The notes: generated by a model not told the origin, from the letters alone. A stretch of 64,000 bases of DNA from Rutpela maculata (GCA_936432065.2 OW386288.2:14930706-14994705), one strand, 5' to 3'; shown: positions 33,878 to 45,439, numbered from the stretch's first letter. Program-made: numbers and translations.

Positions 33878-34133
33878 CTGCCCTGTTAAGCATAGAAGTC
33901 GTATCTACATTTTTCAATATTTTCAGCTTATGACATCTACAACTTGATAATAAGTACATCTATTTCCTTGTTAAGACTCAAAGTATTAGAATCTGATGTA
34001 CAACATATCATAATATATTAAATTTAATTATTACTGAAAATATCAAGTTCGATGGCATATCAAATTATCTAAACTAGGTAATATCTCAAAATGACGATTT
34101 TGTCAGTTACGACTTCTATGCTTAACAGGGCAG
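33878..34133. mobile_element. MITE with about 26-bp TIR
   Basis: CTGCCCTGTTAAGCATAGAA and six further bases at the left are exactly inverted at the right end (to 34133). TATT is present on both sides (33874-33877 and 34134-34137). 256 bp, AT-rich interior, no coding sequence. The 4-bp duplication could also be read as TA plus chance. Confidence 0.85.
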
Positions 34134-34137
34134 TATT

Positions 34138-35020
34138 GTTCTTTGCTATTTTTCTTTTGCGAATGTTTGCTATTTTTCGCAGATATCTCCGGAACCATGA
34201 GAGCTAGCTCGAAAATAAAAATAAGGTAAACAAGTATTTTCCACTACAAATCTTTTGCTACCATCAGCATTTGGGCGGAATTGGAAACTTTTCGTTTCCC
34301 GGTAAAATTATTTTGTCGCCGTAATTAATCGGTAATTAATTGAAATTGATCTCATATACGATGTCCACTTCAAATCATATATCAACTAGACGCTCCATTA
34401 ATCTCCACCCTTCAAAACAAAGGTTTCTGGGAAAGATGATTTTTTTAAGATGAAATGGTTGAAGATGCATATAAAAAAATAAATATAATGGTTTATTAAA
34501 CATTTTAGGGAAAGTTGAGAACGGTGTTGTTAAAGTTACCAAACACAAAAAATATTACAGAGAATTTTTAATTTTTTAGAAAGTAAAGAAAAAAAATAAG
34601 CAAGAAATCTCATTATTATAAGATTAATTACTAACAAAATGAAATATTATTGTCTGTAACATTATTAGTCATTTATATTTTATTAGATTTAATAAATATG
34701 GCTGTGCTAATCAAACATCGTTCATGTTATTTTTAATAAAGAACTTTTATGAAACCTACATTCTCATATTCCATGCATTTTTATATTTCGCGAGCATTAT
34801 AACTTCTCTTACGACGTTGCCACGTCTAATAAACTATGATATTGTCACGCAGCAATTATAATTTATGCCAAATTTATTGGAGACACCCAGTACATCGTTA
34901 AATAAATAGTTATTACAATATTTGATAAGTGAAATTAACTTGAAACAAAGTTGCATTGGTGGACAAAGGAACTGTAGAGTCAGCAAGAAGCTGGCACGTT
35001 CACCTCATTCAAAGTAGACT
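34138..35020. other. Unassigned AT-rich sequence
   Basis: I recognise nothing here beyond AT-rich low-complexity stretches. Confidence 0.4.
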
Positions 35021-35348
35021 TTTAACATTTATTCGCTAATTACTACTATCACATGCTCTGAAGCTGTACTTTTAAGAGTCGAAAATGTTTTGTATATTAT
35101 TTTCTCTCGTTTTCTCCTTTTTAATTGAAATCTGAACGGTACTTTTTGTAAAATATGATGAAACCTGTGATTTCTCATAAGGATCAATGTTTATTCGCTA
35201 ATAATTACTACTATCACATGCTTTAAAGCTGTACATTTAAGTGTCTAAAATGTTTTGTATATTATTTTCTCTTGTTTTCTCCTTCTTAATTGAAATCTTA
35301 ACGGTACTTTTTGTAAAATATGATCAAACCTGTGATTTCTCAATGTTA
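35021..35348 (+). repeat. Tandem duplication, two units of about 165 bp
   Basis: The block ATTACTACTATCACATGCT through AACGGTACTTTTTGTAAAAT to ACCTGTGATTTCTCA occurs twice in direct orientation (about 35021-35187 and 35188-35348), with roughly a dozen differences. No gene. Confidence 0.85.
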
Positions 35349-35516
35349 AAAGCATAAAATTTCAAATATCAATATTTTTTACTGGTTCTCTGTAGCTGTT
35401 CAAAAATCTAATTGGATCATTATCTTACCATAATCTACCAATATGCCGAATTTTATTAAATTCTGAACATTAATTCCAAGACCGACAGTACTACCAAATA
35501 AAGAAGTGGTCTTTTT

Positions 35517-35900
35517 CTGGTACTCCATTGGGTAACCCATACGTATTTCGACGTATTGGCCACCATTTTTTTATAAATCAAGAAAATAACCTAAAAAAAA
35601 ACTCACAATTTAGGTTATTTTCGCGATTTACTAAAAACTGGTGGGCAACGAAGCTAGACCAGAGTCCCAGAAACAGATCTTTTGTTGTGTGTTTGTGTAA
35701 TATATGGATGTCACCGAATCCTCCGCCATTTTATAGAAAATCGCGTATGCAAATATATTACACACACACAAAAAAAAATGTAAAAATGATCTGTTCCTGG
35801 GACTCCATTAGGTAACTCCCATGTATTCGACATGCTGAATACGAAGCTCCGTTACCCACCAATTTTTAAATAAATCGCGAACCTAAATTATGAGTTTTTT
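35517..35900. repeat. Dispersed repeat with internal inverted halves
   Basis: TACTCCATTGGGTAACCCAT (35522) resembles GACTCCATTAGGTAACTCCC (about 35802), and AATTTAGGTTATTTTCGCGA (35606) is inverted near 35885 (TCGCGAACCTAAATT). The reverse complement of 35800-35900 matches the two halves flanking the element at 621-1337, giving an unoccupied version of that site. Confidence 0.65.
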
Positions 35901-36287
35901 TTAGGAAGATCACTTTTTTATTTTGTGTGCTTGTGGAATCTGGAAGCAAAATAAAAAAAAATTCAAATGGCGGCTTCAACACGGCATATTGAAATTTTCT
36001 CTAAGGCAAGTGCTGTAAACGAACAAGAAAATAGTGGAGTGGAATTTAGGTTGAAATCGTCCAAAAAAAATTTTCGGAGTAGAAAGATATGGGACCTAGA
36101 CCATTTAATAGAGAAATAAATGACGTATTATATTCCCGGTTGACGACCTTTTCCCTTGGTCGGGACAAAATTTGTGAGCATTTAATTTCAGAGATCACAA
36201 TTTTTCTTATACCGCACATCTTCTGTTGGAGGAAGTTATGCTGACTACTTTAACGATTGTAATGTTATTAGTTTTCTGAGATCTTTT

Positions 36288-37060
36288 GAAAATATTGTCA
36301 TTCAGTCAGATGATACTGATGCTGTCGTTATAGTTTTGTATTATGTTGCAGTATTCTTTGAAGGTCAGTTTTCTGTTCTTGTTTGCCAGCTATACATTTA
36401 ATAACTGGTTGTGGTACAACTAGTGCATTTTTCAAAATTGGCAAAAAAACGGCATTCAATGTTGCCTGAAAGATATTAGGAATTTTTCAAATTTTCATCA
36501 ATCACATCTAGATGTTCTGCAAATGTCTAGATATTTTGTTGCGAAATGTATAAGCACCACAATGTTGAGAGTCTGGATGATCAGAAAACTAGTAACTTTA
36601 CAGTCGTTAAAATTGTCAGCAGAACATCCTCCAACAGAAAAGCTTTCAAGCAGCATGTGCTCAGGTTTGTTCAATTTCATTTTTATCTTTTTTAATATTA
36701 ATTTTTTTTAAATTAAATGAATATTTCGATTTTCAGGTGTTTATTTCAGAGCAAAATATGGTGCAGCAGTCATAAACTTAATGTTTAATATCTTTCAGTT
36801 TGGATGGGAATCACATGAAGAAGGTATCCGACCAGTTCTCTCCACAAAAGCACCGATACCTGACGAAATGAGAGATAAAAATTGCATTTCGGAAAATGGC
36901 CATGCCTTCGAGAAAATCCAAAATGTACATCGGCCTGTAGGTGCAAAAAATGCCGTAATGTTACGATTCAAACTGAACCAATTAATGATTTTTGAACATT
37001 TTTGTTTAATTTTTTTATTCGTACTTTATTATTTTTCATTCTTCCGTAGAATTTTTTAGA
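36288..37060 (+). pseudogene. FEN/PIN-like nuclease of transposon type, variant J (rearranged remnant with a possible intron)
   Basis: Fragments of the nuclease family of the gene at 42445. ENIVIQSDDTDAVVIVLYY (about 36290-36350) matches the VVVGQDVDLLILI block. ITGCGTTSAFFKIGKKTAF (about 36397-36460) matches SGCDTTSAFFGKGK, with Asp changed to Gly. AEHPPTEK (about 36620) matches LPPTSAA, followed after a GT...AG intron-like gap (about 36664-36737) by GVYFRAKYGAAVI, then FQFGWESHEEGIRPVLSTKA (about 36800), matching the WGWK...LVPNPTT region. The Cys-rich tail is missing. Several stops and a lost metal-ligand Asp make it non-functional. It lies next to an arm of the THAP element family (37348-37835). 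Confidence 0.65.
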
Positions 37061-37347
37061 AATTACGAAAAGAAATATTTTTGCGATTACTGCGCCATCT
37101 GTCACGAATCTAAAAAAACGTTTCAGACAAACTTGACGTAGTTTTTGCCATAGAATCCGATTCTGCAATAAAAAACAGGGGTACCCATTTAAGATTTTAA
37201 AGTTGCCCCCCGCCCCACTCGGTGGGGGTGGGGGTCGCGTTAGGTATCATTGGATAGCCCTTTCAAAATTATTAAGGACGCGTTTTTTCTTTTTTGGATC
37301 CATTGTGTATTTCTGTAGATATTTGACCGTTTCCAGACTTTTTAGAC

Positions 37348-37835
37348 ACCCTATATATTTTCCTTCTATACTCACTATTCATCCTCCTCTTCGCTAAGAA
37401 AAATGTTAAAAATGTGTAATCAGAAAGAGAAAGAAGCTTTATTTTACTCGTTAGAACTGCTAAGAATTTTTAGAGGTTCCGTAGTATGCATTTAACCGTG
37501 CGCTTGGCCGCGCAGAGTGACAAAGCTACTTCACTATTTTTTCCAGGAATACCGTGGCTTTAGCGATAAATTTAATTACAGCATTTTTTGTTCGGAAACA
37601 CGTGATCTATCCACCTCTATTTTTTATTTTTTCCTATCCTGACTTAATTTCAAAATTTAGAAAAAATAGATGAAAAAAAATTTTTTTTCACTTTTTTTAT
37701 GTTCTGCATCCGAGCGGAATGTAAACTTTTCAGGATATTATTCTATATACTTTCACCAACTCATTAAAAATATGTATATTCATTTTGCAAGTTTTTGGAG
37801 ATTTCACTATAAAATTTTCTCTGTCGTCTGGGCTA
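37348..37835. mobile_element. Right end of an element-E-family copy
   Basis: 37348-37600 matches 30755-31000 directly (AGAATTTTTAGAGGTTCCGT, TTTCCAGGAATACCGTGGCT). 37600-37835 is the inverse of the left arm of element E (28847-29065) and ends CGTCTGGGC|TA. No left end is visible nearby, so the copy is incomplete or continues through the nuclease fragment at 36288. Confidence 0.8.
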
Positions 37836-39010
37836 AATTAGATACCCTTTATGTTCGCCTGCAAATTTAATAGAGCTTCTTTATTTAAATAAAGTTATAA
37901 CAAGATTAACATAAAAGTGCGGAAGACAAATAAATCTAGGGACTTAGGCCCCATAAAATTTTATGAATGAATATGCTTTGATTCATGTGTAGATACGCCA
38001 CACAGAACGTGGGAACATCTGATAAAATGTTGGCAAGGTAATCGTGATCCGTTTTAAGCATTGTGAATTAAAGAACGTTTATTTTTTAGCGGTGTAGCAG
38101 CAATTAGAGACGAACGTTAGCTTTTCCAGGTTTTTCAGAAATCTCACTGGTTGTCTTTATGTAATGTTTTATTCTTTCACGTAGAAGGAAATGTAATGAG
38201 TGGGATTAAGTGGACGTGCAATCAATGTTATTTATTTTATATTTATTCGTAGTGAAATTGTCATCAATGTTAATTGCTGATAATAGCTGTCTCAATGATT
38301 CTTTATAGTTATACCCAATGCATTACTGCTGCTTCTTGTATCCTGCTACATTCAAAGCGACATTTCTATTTTATGTCCGCTTGCATTCTGTCCATATTTT
38401 TATGTGCATATTTTTAAATTTTATTTACATTTCTGCTTCGCAACATCTAAGAAATGGTCTTAATGAATGAGGTAGTCGTTAATTCTAGAATCGATACTGT
38501 GAAGCTAAAGAAATTATTGTCAGACGTAAGTGTGAAAATGCGAGAGTTGAATAATTTTGGGATCTCACCATGATTCCTGAATTTAAAAAAATGTCTATAT
38601 CAAATATATCTGACGTAGTCTTAGACTCGTAGTTTACTATTTGGAAATGAAAATATTATTGGGTGGACTAAATTCAATTAAAATTGTAGTTTTCGGATAT
38701 AAACACCAAAACTCTTGGAGTTGGGTTCATCGTAGTTTAGTGTTTTGAATGAGAACTTTAGTGATGTGTCAAACATAATTACGTACAGAAATAAATGTAT
38801 GAAACGCAAAATATACGATATCTCCTTCTAATTAATGTAAAAGTGTCTACATTTTTTTTAATTGTTCATTTTTTGAACCACTTTTAACAGACAACAAAAG
38901 TCATTTGATGGATACATTTTTTCGATACAAAAAGATGCATTTTATAAAAATGCATGAAATGTAACTTTAATAATATTCTCTAAACATGTAACTTTAAAAC
39001 AAGCTAAAAA
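37836..39010. other. Unassigned AT-rich sequence
   Basis: I see no gene, RNA or repeat that I can support. Confidence 0.4.
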
Positions 39011-39734
39011 CGTACTCTTCGCCAATTTACTGAGCTTTTTATATATAATTGTTACACATTCTATAGGATACTTTTCGCAGTTTTCTTGTAAATAATGTTA
39101 GTTTTTGGACATCCTAAATTTTGTGATATCATCTTTGTTGTGAAAAAAATTATATGAAAAAAAAAATATCCTGTGTGAGATTCAAACACGGGACCTTTGG
39201 ATTGCAACGCATTAGCATTAGCATTACATTAGGATTGCAACGCAAAGCTTTAGTCGCTGCGCCACCAGCTATTGCTACAAAAACTGATTATCTGTGATAT
39301 ATATCTTTCGACAATCATACATAGGTATTTCAACTCGTACTTCTATGAAATATATATTAGTAAAATTCATAAACAAAAAAATATATTATGGAAATAATAT
39401 TTCGCAAGATTTCCATTTTAGTACAAGCGACAAAAATTAAGAGAATATTTTTTTTTTTAATTAAATAATTAATAATTTTTTTATTTACTAATCGATTTTC
39501 TTCAAAAACAATAGGGTTCTTCTTTCTAAATTTCAATACAATCGGATTTTTCTTTCTAAAGTTATCGTTCTTACAAAAAACGTGACGGACGGACAGACGA
39601 ACATTTTGAAAGTTGTTCAGAATTCGTTCACTAACACAATGATATGAAATTTTTTTCTCTACGAGCGATATTTACGATTTTAGAAATGTGCCGATCAAAT
39701 ACAATATACTCTTCGTTTTTGCGAAGAGTATAAT
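39011..39734 (-). mobile_element. CTCTTCGC-family element, copy b (uninterrupted)
   Basis: The hairpin end is at 39708-39734 (TACTCTTCG, TTTTTG, CGAAGAGTA, TAAT) and the other TIR at 39011 (GTACTCTTCGCC). On the minus strand the order is hairpin, ATCGCTCG-type segment, a shortened GTCCGTC run (about 39585-39600), the phrase TTGAAATTTAGAAAGAAG, then a tRNA-like module with GCTGGTGGCGCAGCGAC (A-box-like) and GGTCCCGTGTTTGAATC (B-box-like), T-run and TIR. The tRNA-like part holds a local duplication (GCGTTGCAATCC twice, with repeated TAATGC between). Confidence 0.85.
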
Positions 39735-40182
39735 AATAAGAACAATTGATTTTTATTATCGTTGTAAAGAATGTTTAAAAAGCTACAATTTAAGAAACAC
39801 AAAGTCTTGGTATGACCAAATGGCAGTGTTTTAGTAAACTTCAAAAATTTTTAATAAATCTCGTTTTTTTAAGGAAAATAATAAATTTCTTTATTTGTAA
39901 TAGTTTACACCTACATGACCTATAATTTCACCAAGTTTAATTAAAGGCGATTAATTATATCATTAATAAATTCGGTTTATGTAAAATTAGAGATTTTTAT
40001 ATTATTTTTTTTGAAAGAAGAACGAAACGGCAGACCGGATGTGGACTTGAGTAGTCTTGTTCATCATTTAGTTACAAACATTTTGATTTTTTGTTTGGCT
40101 TGATCAGATGAACAGAATCCGATATATTGAAAAACGAGACAAAAACACGTTTTCAAAACTAAAACTGAATTTCCAAATAATG
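39735..40182. other. Unassigned AT-rich sequence
   Basis: No feature I can support. Confidence 0.4.
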
Positions 40183-40190
40183 CTCCACTC

Positions 40191-40920
40191 CTCCGATTAA
40201 AGAACTTATATCTAGATACATAATGGCATGAATTTTATGATCCCGAAAGACTCCCATTCTAAGGCACTTCTTCCCATAAGTTGCTGATTGGCCCATCAGC
40301 GTATTCGCGGCCGCTCGTACACGATCGGCTTCAGTTCGATTATCATAATCTCAGTTGACAGTTCGGCCATTAATGTCAATAAATGTTTTTCGTGTTCTTC
40401 GACCAAAAACTGGTGAAAAAGTAATTTTATTTTAAGTTGTGATTTGCTTAATACCTAAATAATATTCTCTATTCATATTTACACAGTTTAGTGACAATAT
40501 ATTTTGTGCAAATAAATAGTGAAGTGTTGTGCCGTTTGCAGAAAGCAGTTTAGAAAAGAAGAAAATCGATCGTTCCATAGTCGTAACATGATGAAGTTCA
40601 GTTTACAGTTATAAAGTAAATAGCAATTAAATTTTAATATCCTTTCAATACATATTTATCTTACTGTTTTATCTTACTGTAATATCGTATGCCTACATCA
40701 CGTTATATAAAGAGCCGGTAATGCAGGAATTGCAATAATTCATTTTAATGGAAATATTTACCATTCTACACATTTTCTACACACACAACGTCACTGTTGC
40801 CTATGGGATGTGATGTTCATCTATCCATTTTAATGGACATATAATGATGTTAGGAGCAAACAAGGTATATAGTGAAAAGATAGCCTGTTATGTATCTAGA
40901 TATAAGTTCTTTAATCGGAG
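40191..40920. mobile_element. 730-bp element with perfect 33-bp TIRs and 8-bp target duplication
   Basis: 40191-40223 is the exact reverse complement of 40888-40920. CTCCACTC flanks both sides (40183-40190 and 40921-40928). The TIR starts CTCCGATTAAAG. An 8-bp duplication fits hAT, P or Merlin-like elements. The interior includes a GC-richer part (about 40285-40360, GCGGCCGCTCGTACACGATC) that could be a relict promoter region; no transposase frame is present. It looks younger than its neighbours. Confidence 0.9.
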
Positions 40921-40928
40921 CTCCACTC

Positions 40929-41396
40929 CAAGATTGGACAAAACTTTACTGTAGCATCCTGATAATATGCATATTACATTTCCATAAAAAAATCGCCTCC
41001 CCAAACAATCTTTGAAAAAAATCATTCGACTATAATTAAAGGTCTTAGTAACGTGTTACTCTGAAATTATCAAAACACGATAGTACAAGCTTCTGGAGAT
41101 CACCTTGTATGATGTGTATGACCCAACTCCAATGGAGAGTATTTTGCCATGCTAATTTACATATATTCCAAGTTTTAACAACAAATTGGAAGTCTAATAG
41201 TAGTCACGTTTCCAAAAATGATCTACGCACACATACATACACACAGATTTTTTAAAATTTGATATTTGATTTCAACATGTTATGAAATAGATTTAATGTT
41301 ATCAATTATTTACAAAAATTTGCTTTTTGATAAATGCTTATGTGCCTAGTAACGATCGTAAAACTCCGAGACAGGATTTTATCAAATTATTATGCT
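40929..41396. other. Unassigned AT-rich sequence
   Basis: No feature I can support. Confidence 0.4.
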
Positions 41397-41964
41397 TACA
41401 GGGTGGACCAAATTAGATGAGATTTGGGGTTTTCTCTAAAACTATGACAGATAGACAAACCCCATTATAGTAACGCATTCTTAAATCACTTTTTTGAGTA
41501 GAATCCGTTGCTGATAGGCTGATAAGAAGAAAATGGAGTACCCCGTAAATTATTTCATTATTCGATCACAACTTAAATTAGCTATCCAACGATATATCAT
41601 ATCATATTTATCTCTGGAGAAAGTGGTTAATTTTCGAAAAATTTAATCTATTTGTGAGGAGGCCATGGAAAACTATTAACAACAACATTTCATCTAATAT
41701 AAAATAATTTTGCCGAAAATAGGAAAAACTGAACTACAATAAATGTTCGAATTGTCTTCCATTGATATCTATGCATATTTATCGCATTTCTAATATTTAT
41801 TGAGAAGGCCATGGCAAAAAAAAATAAAATCGAAATCATCGCAAATGTCAAAAACTGATTTATGAGTTAATTGTGAGTGAGCATTGTTAAAAATGGTTCA
41901 CTTTAGTAATGGTGAAGAATATGATATGTTTAAGTGTTTTATAGAATGCGTAGAAGATTCAATA

Positions 41965-44642
41965 GTCGAAGTAAATTAGGTTTTTCAAGAGAAATAATTT
42001 ATAAAGTTTTAAAAATTTGGGTACGAACTCTCTAAAGGCAAGTGAATATAGATCAAAAGAGTTCCCACCTCTCAGGAGGGTGCTTCATCCCCTTTAGCTT
42101 AAGAAACCACCCTTCAATGTTACCTCCTGCTAGTTTTTTACATTTATCTCGAAAACCGTTACCCTGACGTCAAGAATGAATAGGAATTAAATTATTCGCT
42201 ATAAAATTCTACATAATTTATGTCCTATACAATTTTTCCCTATATGGCATCCTAATATCACAAATTTAGATCAAATACTAAAGTTACGCAAAAACAAGTA
42301 ATAAACAACTTAAAATACCTTGACCACAGAAAAATGTTACATAAAAAGCAGATTGTTGTTTACAAACCTAGCAATAAAAACAAAAAAAGACTTCAAAAAT
42401 GTTTTTATTACTACAATATAATACTACTAAAAACTAACAACTGCTTATTCAATAATTGGATTATATTCAGGTAATTCTTCCTCTGCCAATGAATTAAGAC
42501 ATCCTTGTCCATGACAACTGGAGCACATTGTTGAACATTTTAATCCAACCTTAGCACAACCGCACCGTTTTCCGCAACCCTTTTTATAATTACAAGATAT
42601 CAATTTAAGAATGAAAGTAGGAGCTGGTATCTCAGTTGTAGGATTAGGCACCAACATTTTTCTGACTGATTTCCAACCCCAATCATTAGGCTTCAAAATC
42701 TTTCCACGCCAGGAGTGAATTCGTTGGAAAACGCAATACGAATGTTGTCCTAAAGCAGCAGATGTGGGTGGTAGTTTTGATAACAGCACCGCCTGATTAG
42801 ATTGACCGACAAATTTGTTAAATGAAATGAATCTATATTGGTTTAATGATGTAACAGTACGAGGTGCCTTGTATAAAGCAAGTGTAATTTTTTCTCCAGC
42901 TCGAACAATGTCAAGCTTCATCGATGATGGATTGTTAAATATATTCAAAGCATCGTCCAAGTCCCTTCTAGTATTTATCAACTTTACAGTTTGTGCTTTT
43001 CCTTTGCCAAAAAATGCCGATGTAGTATCACATCCACTGAATGCGTGAGCAAATAATATGTTATTTTTACAGTTATAAAGGACTTCCGAGTTCTGAATAT
43101 CGAGAGAACTATATGCCCTTTCCTTGATATTTCCTTGAACATCTCTTAAAAATCGAACATCTTTATCAAGAGGACAAAGAGCAATTATAAGTATGAGAAG
43201 GTCAACATCCTGTCCCACGACAACAACCGTATGACTATTATATGCTTCCTTAATAGCGGTTTGGACAATTAGCGTATCAGCGTCATCTATTGCAGAAAGA
43301 GCTTGAAAGCTGGCACATTCCAATTTTTCCTTCAGTTGATTAATTAAACGTTGTTTATTCGCCAGATTGCTCAGAAAATTTTTTTGTGAATCAGGAACAG
43401 GCGTCTTTTCGTTAAATATTATTTCAGGAGATATTCGTTTTAAAAGTCTTTGTTGTCGTTCGATGCCTTTTGTACTCTCCATATTTTCAGAATAACCGTC
43501 AAATACTACGATTACTCGTTGACCGTACCGTGTTTTAATGAAATTAATATAAGCGGTGTAGATGTCTGCAAATGTCCCTTGCTTCGGCCAAATCACTCGA
43601 TGAATTAAATTGCCCCCATCTACAATATATGTACGTTCACCAGGAATAATAGGACGCTCTGTAACAGAGTTAAAAATGTCATACAGGGACGATTTTTTTG
43701 TCTTTCGCATCAAGCCGGTTTCGTTAAACAATGAAAGAGGTATCGTCGAAGGTTCATGCGTAAAACACAACTCTAAATCTTTGGGTGAGTGTATAGTACC
43801 AAGTATTCTCTGCAGCAATTGCGTAGTATCAACCTGAATTATTTCATCTCTTATTGTCACTAAATTGTTGGCTGTAGATATAGACTTAGCCATATCTGCT
43901 TGTTTTAATTTCAAGCTTCCAAATGTTGCATTCTCGGTTAGTAGTTTATCCAGGGATTTCTCGCCAATTTCTCTTGATTTATAACAATTAACTGAGTCAT
44001 CGGCAACAAGCCCACTAGATAAAGAAATTAAATTGTCTGATGTTATAAATGGAGAATGCTGTCTCAGCCATAGTGTAAATTTTTTAACGTCTTCTTCATC
44101 CTTTTTAATTCTTGCATCCCGTAACTCAACATGTTGGTAAGTGCTGTAGCTTTCGATTCCGCAAAATTTTTCCATATTATCACACACGTGATGGGCAACA
44201 GGTAAACCGTAAATCCACTTGTTTAACACGCTTTCAGTACACCTCTTCCGTAGGTAATGCCACCAACGTTTCTATCATCGTAATTTTAGGGAATTTGTCT
44301 TCTCTACCATCCTTAATTAACTTCAAACGCTATTTCTGCGATTAGGGCTCGATGTAGGAAAAAAATGTATAGGACATAAAAGATGCAGAAGAATAAATAG
44401 AATAAATTAAGTTCTATACATTTTTCTCGCCAGGGTAACGGTTTTCGAGAAAAATGTAAAAAACTGGCAGCATGTATCATTGGAGGGTGGTTTTTGAAGC
44501 AAAAGGGGATGAAGCACCCTTCTGAGAGGGGGGAACTCTTTTGATCTATATTTGGATGGCTATTAAGACTCTGTACCCAAATTTTTAAAACTTTATAAAT
44601 TTTTTCTTCTATCTTCTATCTTTATATCTAATTTACGTCGAC
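41965..44642 (-). mobile_element. Long-TIR element D encoding a FEN/PIN-like nuclease
   Basis: 2.7 kb. Ends GTCGAAGTAAATTAG (41965) and, inverted, CTAATTTACGTCGAC (to 44642), with TA on both sides. Subterminal inverted repeats of about 200 bp follow: TTATAAAGTTTTAAAAATTT, GGGTAC, GATCAAAAGAGTTC, AGGGTGCTTCATCCCCTTT and TCGAAAACCGTTACCCTG, all with inverted partners at 44407-44607. The only gene is the nuclease at 42445-44245. It has inserted into a mariner-like element, breaking its coding region. Confidence 0.85.
42445..44245 (-). pseudogene. FEN/PIN-like nuclease with Cys-rich tail (best-preserved copy)
   Basis: 594 open codons, the longest frame in the window. From N to C: family block KWIYGLPVAHHVCDNMEKFC (about 4-23); YIVDGGNLIHRV (201-212, Asp204); VVFDGYSENMESTK (241-254, Asp244); IDDADTLIVQTA (314-325); VVVGQDVDLLILI (335-347, Asp341, Asp343); HAFSGCDTTSAFFGKGK (395-411, Asp401); KLPPTSAA (485-492), WGWK (517-520), then a Cys-rich tail (546-577, CNYKKGC, CGCAKVGLKCS, CSSCHGQGC). 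The order Asp, FDGY, DAD, G.DxDLL, GCDxT...GKGK parallels the FEN1/XPG metal-binding fold, so a structure-specific DNA nuclease is inferred; the Cys tail may bind zinc. The 5' codon used (GTG at 44229) is not a true start: a second frame just upstream reads GGITYGRG before a shift near 44240, so at least one frameshift and a lost 5' end are present. It is the sole gene of element D. Confidence 0.8.
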
Positions 44643-45084
44643 TACAAATTTAGCTTCCAAGCTTTATTGTAATAGATAAGTTATAGACAGCAAAACTTTG
44701 TGCCAAAAGTGCTGCCTAAACAATATTTTTAGATATCCAGAAAATAGACAGCCAAACAAAAATATTCAAAAGGCTACAACAAAATTTAAAAGAGTTTGAA
44801 TCATTTGTAAAACCTCTAGCTAAAATATATAATAAAGCAGGTAGAGAAGCTGTAGAAAATATTGTTTTAGAAACTGTAAGAGAAAATCCTAATATGTTGT
44901 TTCGCGAAATACAGGATTTTCGATTCGACTCTTGGTAATTGAGGTATAGAGGTCGTCCAAAAATGCCAATTTTCCAAAAGCACCCTGTAGCTCGGTAGTC
45001 GAAACAGATCGGACACCTATATTGGTCTATCTGCCACAGTTTTAGAGAAAACCCCAAATCCCATCTAATTTGGTCCCCCCTGTA

Positions 45085-45439
45085 CATGTCATTTGCTAAG
45101 CAAAATGTTGCAGATAAGAAACCAAACACACACTTTAATCCATTAAACTATTGCACGAGGAATATAAATAGCCCTTCTTTATCGCTAAAAATCTGAAACC
45201 CTCAAGAAATATTGGACCCAATCAATAATAAGCACATAATCATTTTTCCATAATTGTAAAGATACCAGCATGCTTTATGAACACTGGATAATAATTAATA
45301 AAGCAACTGTCACTGTTATGTAATTTCACGCAGAAAACTATTTATAAGCTGTTATTTTCAAGTAAATAATACAAATATTAATAAAGTAGTCTTTGTAATA
45401 CTACAAAAAGTGCTTAACTGTGTTCTGTGGTTGTTTCTA
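45085..45439. other. Unassigned AT-rich sequence
   Basis: No feature I can support. Confidence 0.4.

Larger units (their letters stand above)
41893..44950 (+). pseudogene. DUF4817-like helix-turn-helix N-terminus of a mariner transposase, split by element D
   Basis: 5' piece, 41893-41964: MVHFSNGEEYDMFKCFIECV, close to the usual start of DUF4817 domains (M.YS..E..DM...YGE). 3' pieces after D: about 44730-44790 encodes NIFRYPENRQPNKNIQKATT, the YPNRRQP-type segment; about 44845-44945 encodes AVENIVLETVRENPNMLFRE, the second helix-turn-helix (VEENPHTSTRQIA-like). These domains bind transposon ends upstream of a DDE domain in Tc1/mariner-like proteins (family knowledge). The catalytic DDE part is absent. 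Frames differ between pieces and include stops, so it was dead before or after D inserted. Confidence 0.75.
41399..45082 (+). mobile_element. Mariner-like element split by element D
   Basis: CAGGGTGGACCAAATTAGAT at 41399 is inverted at the right end (to 45082), with the match continuing through GATTTGGGGTTTTCTCTAAA for about 60 bp. TA is present on both sides (41397-41398 and 45083-45084). Inside, two pieces of a DUF4817-type helix-turn-helix coding region lie on either side of element D (41965-44642). Without D it would be about 1.0 kb, a deletion derivative. Confidence 0.9.

Noticed and set aside
44716..45129. 137-codon minus-strand frame
   Set aside because: It is the shadow of the plus-strand DUF4817-like fragment and crosses the mariner-like right end.
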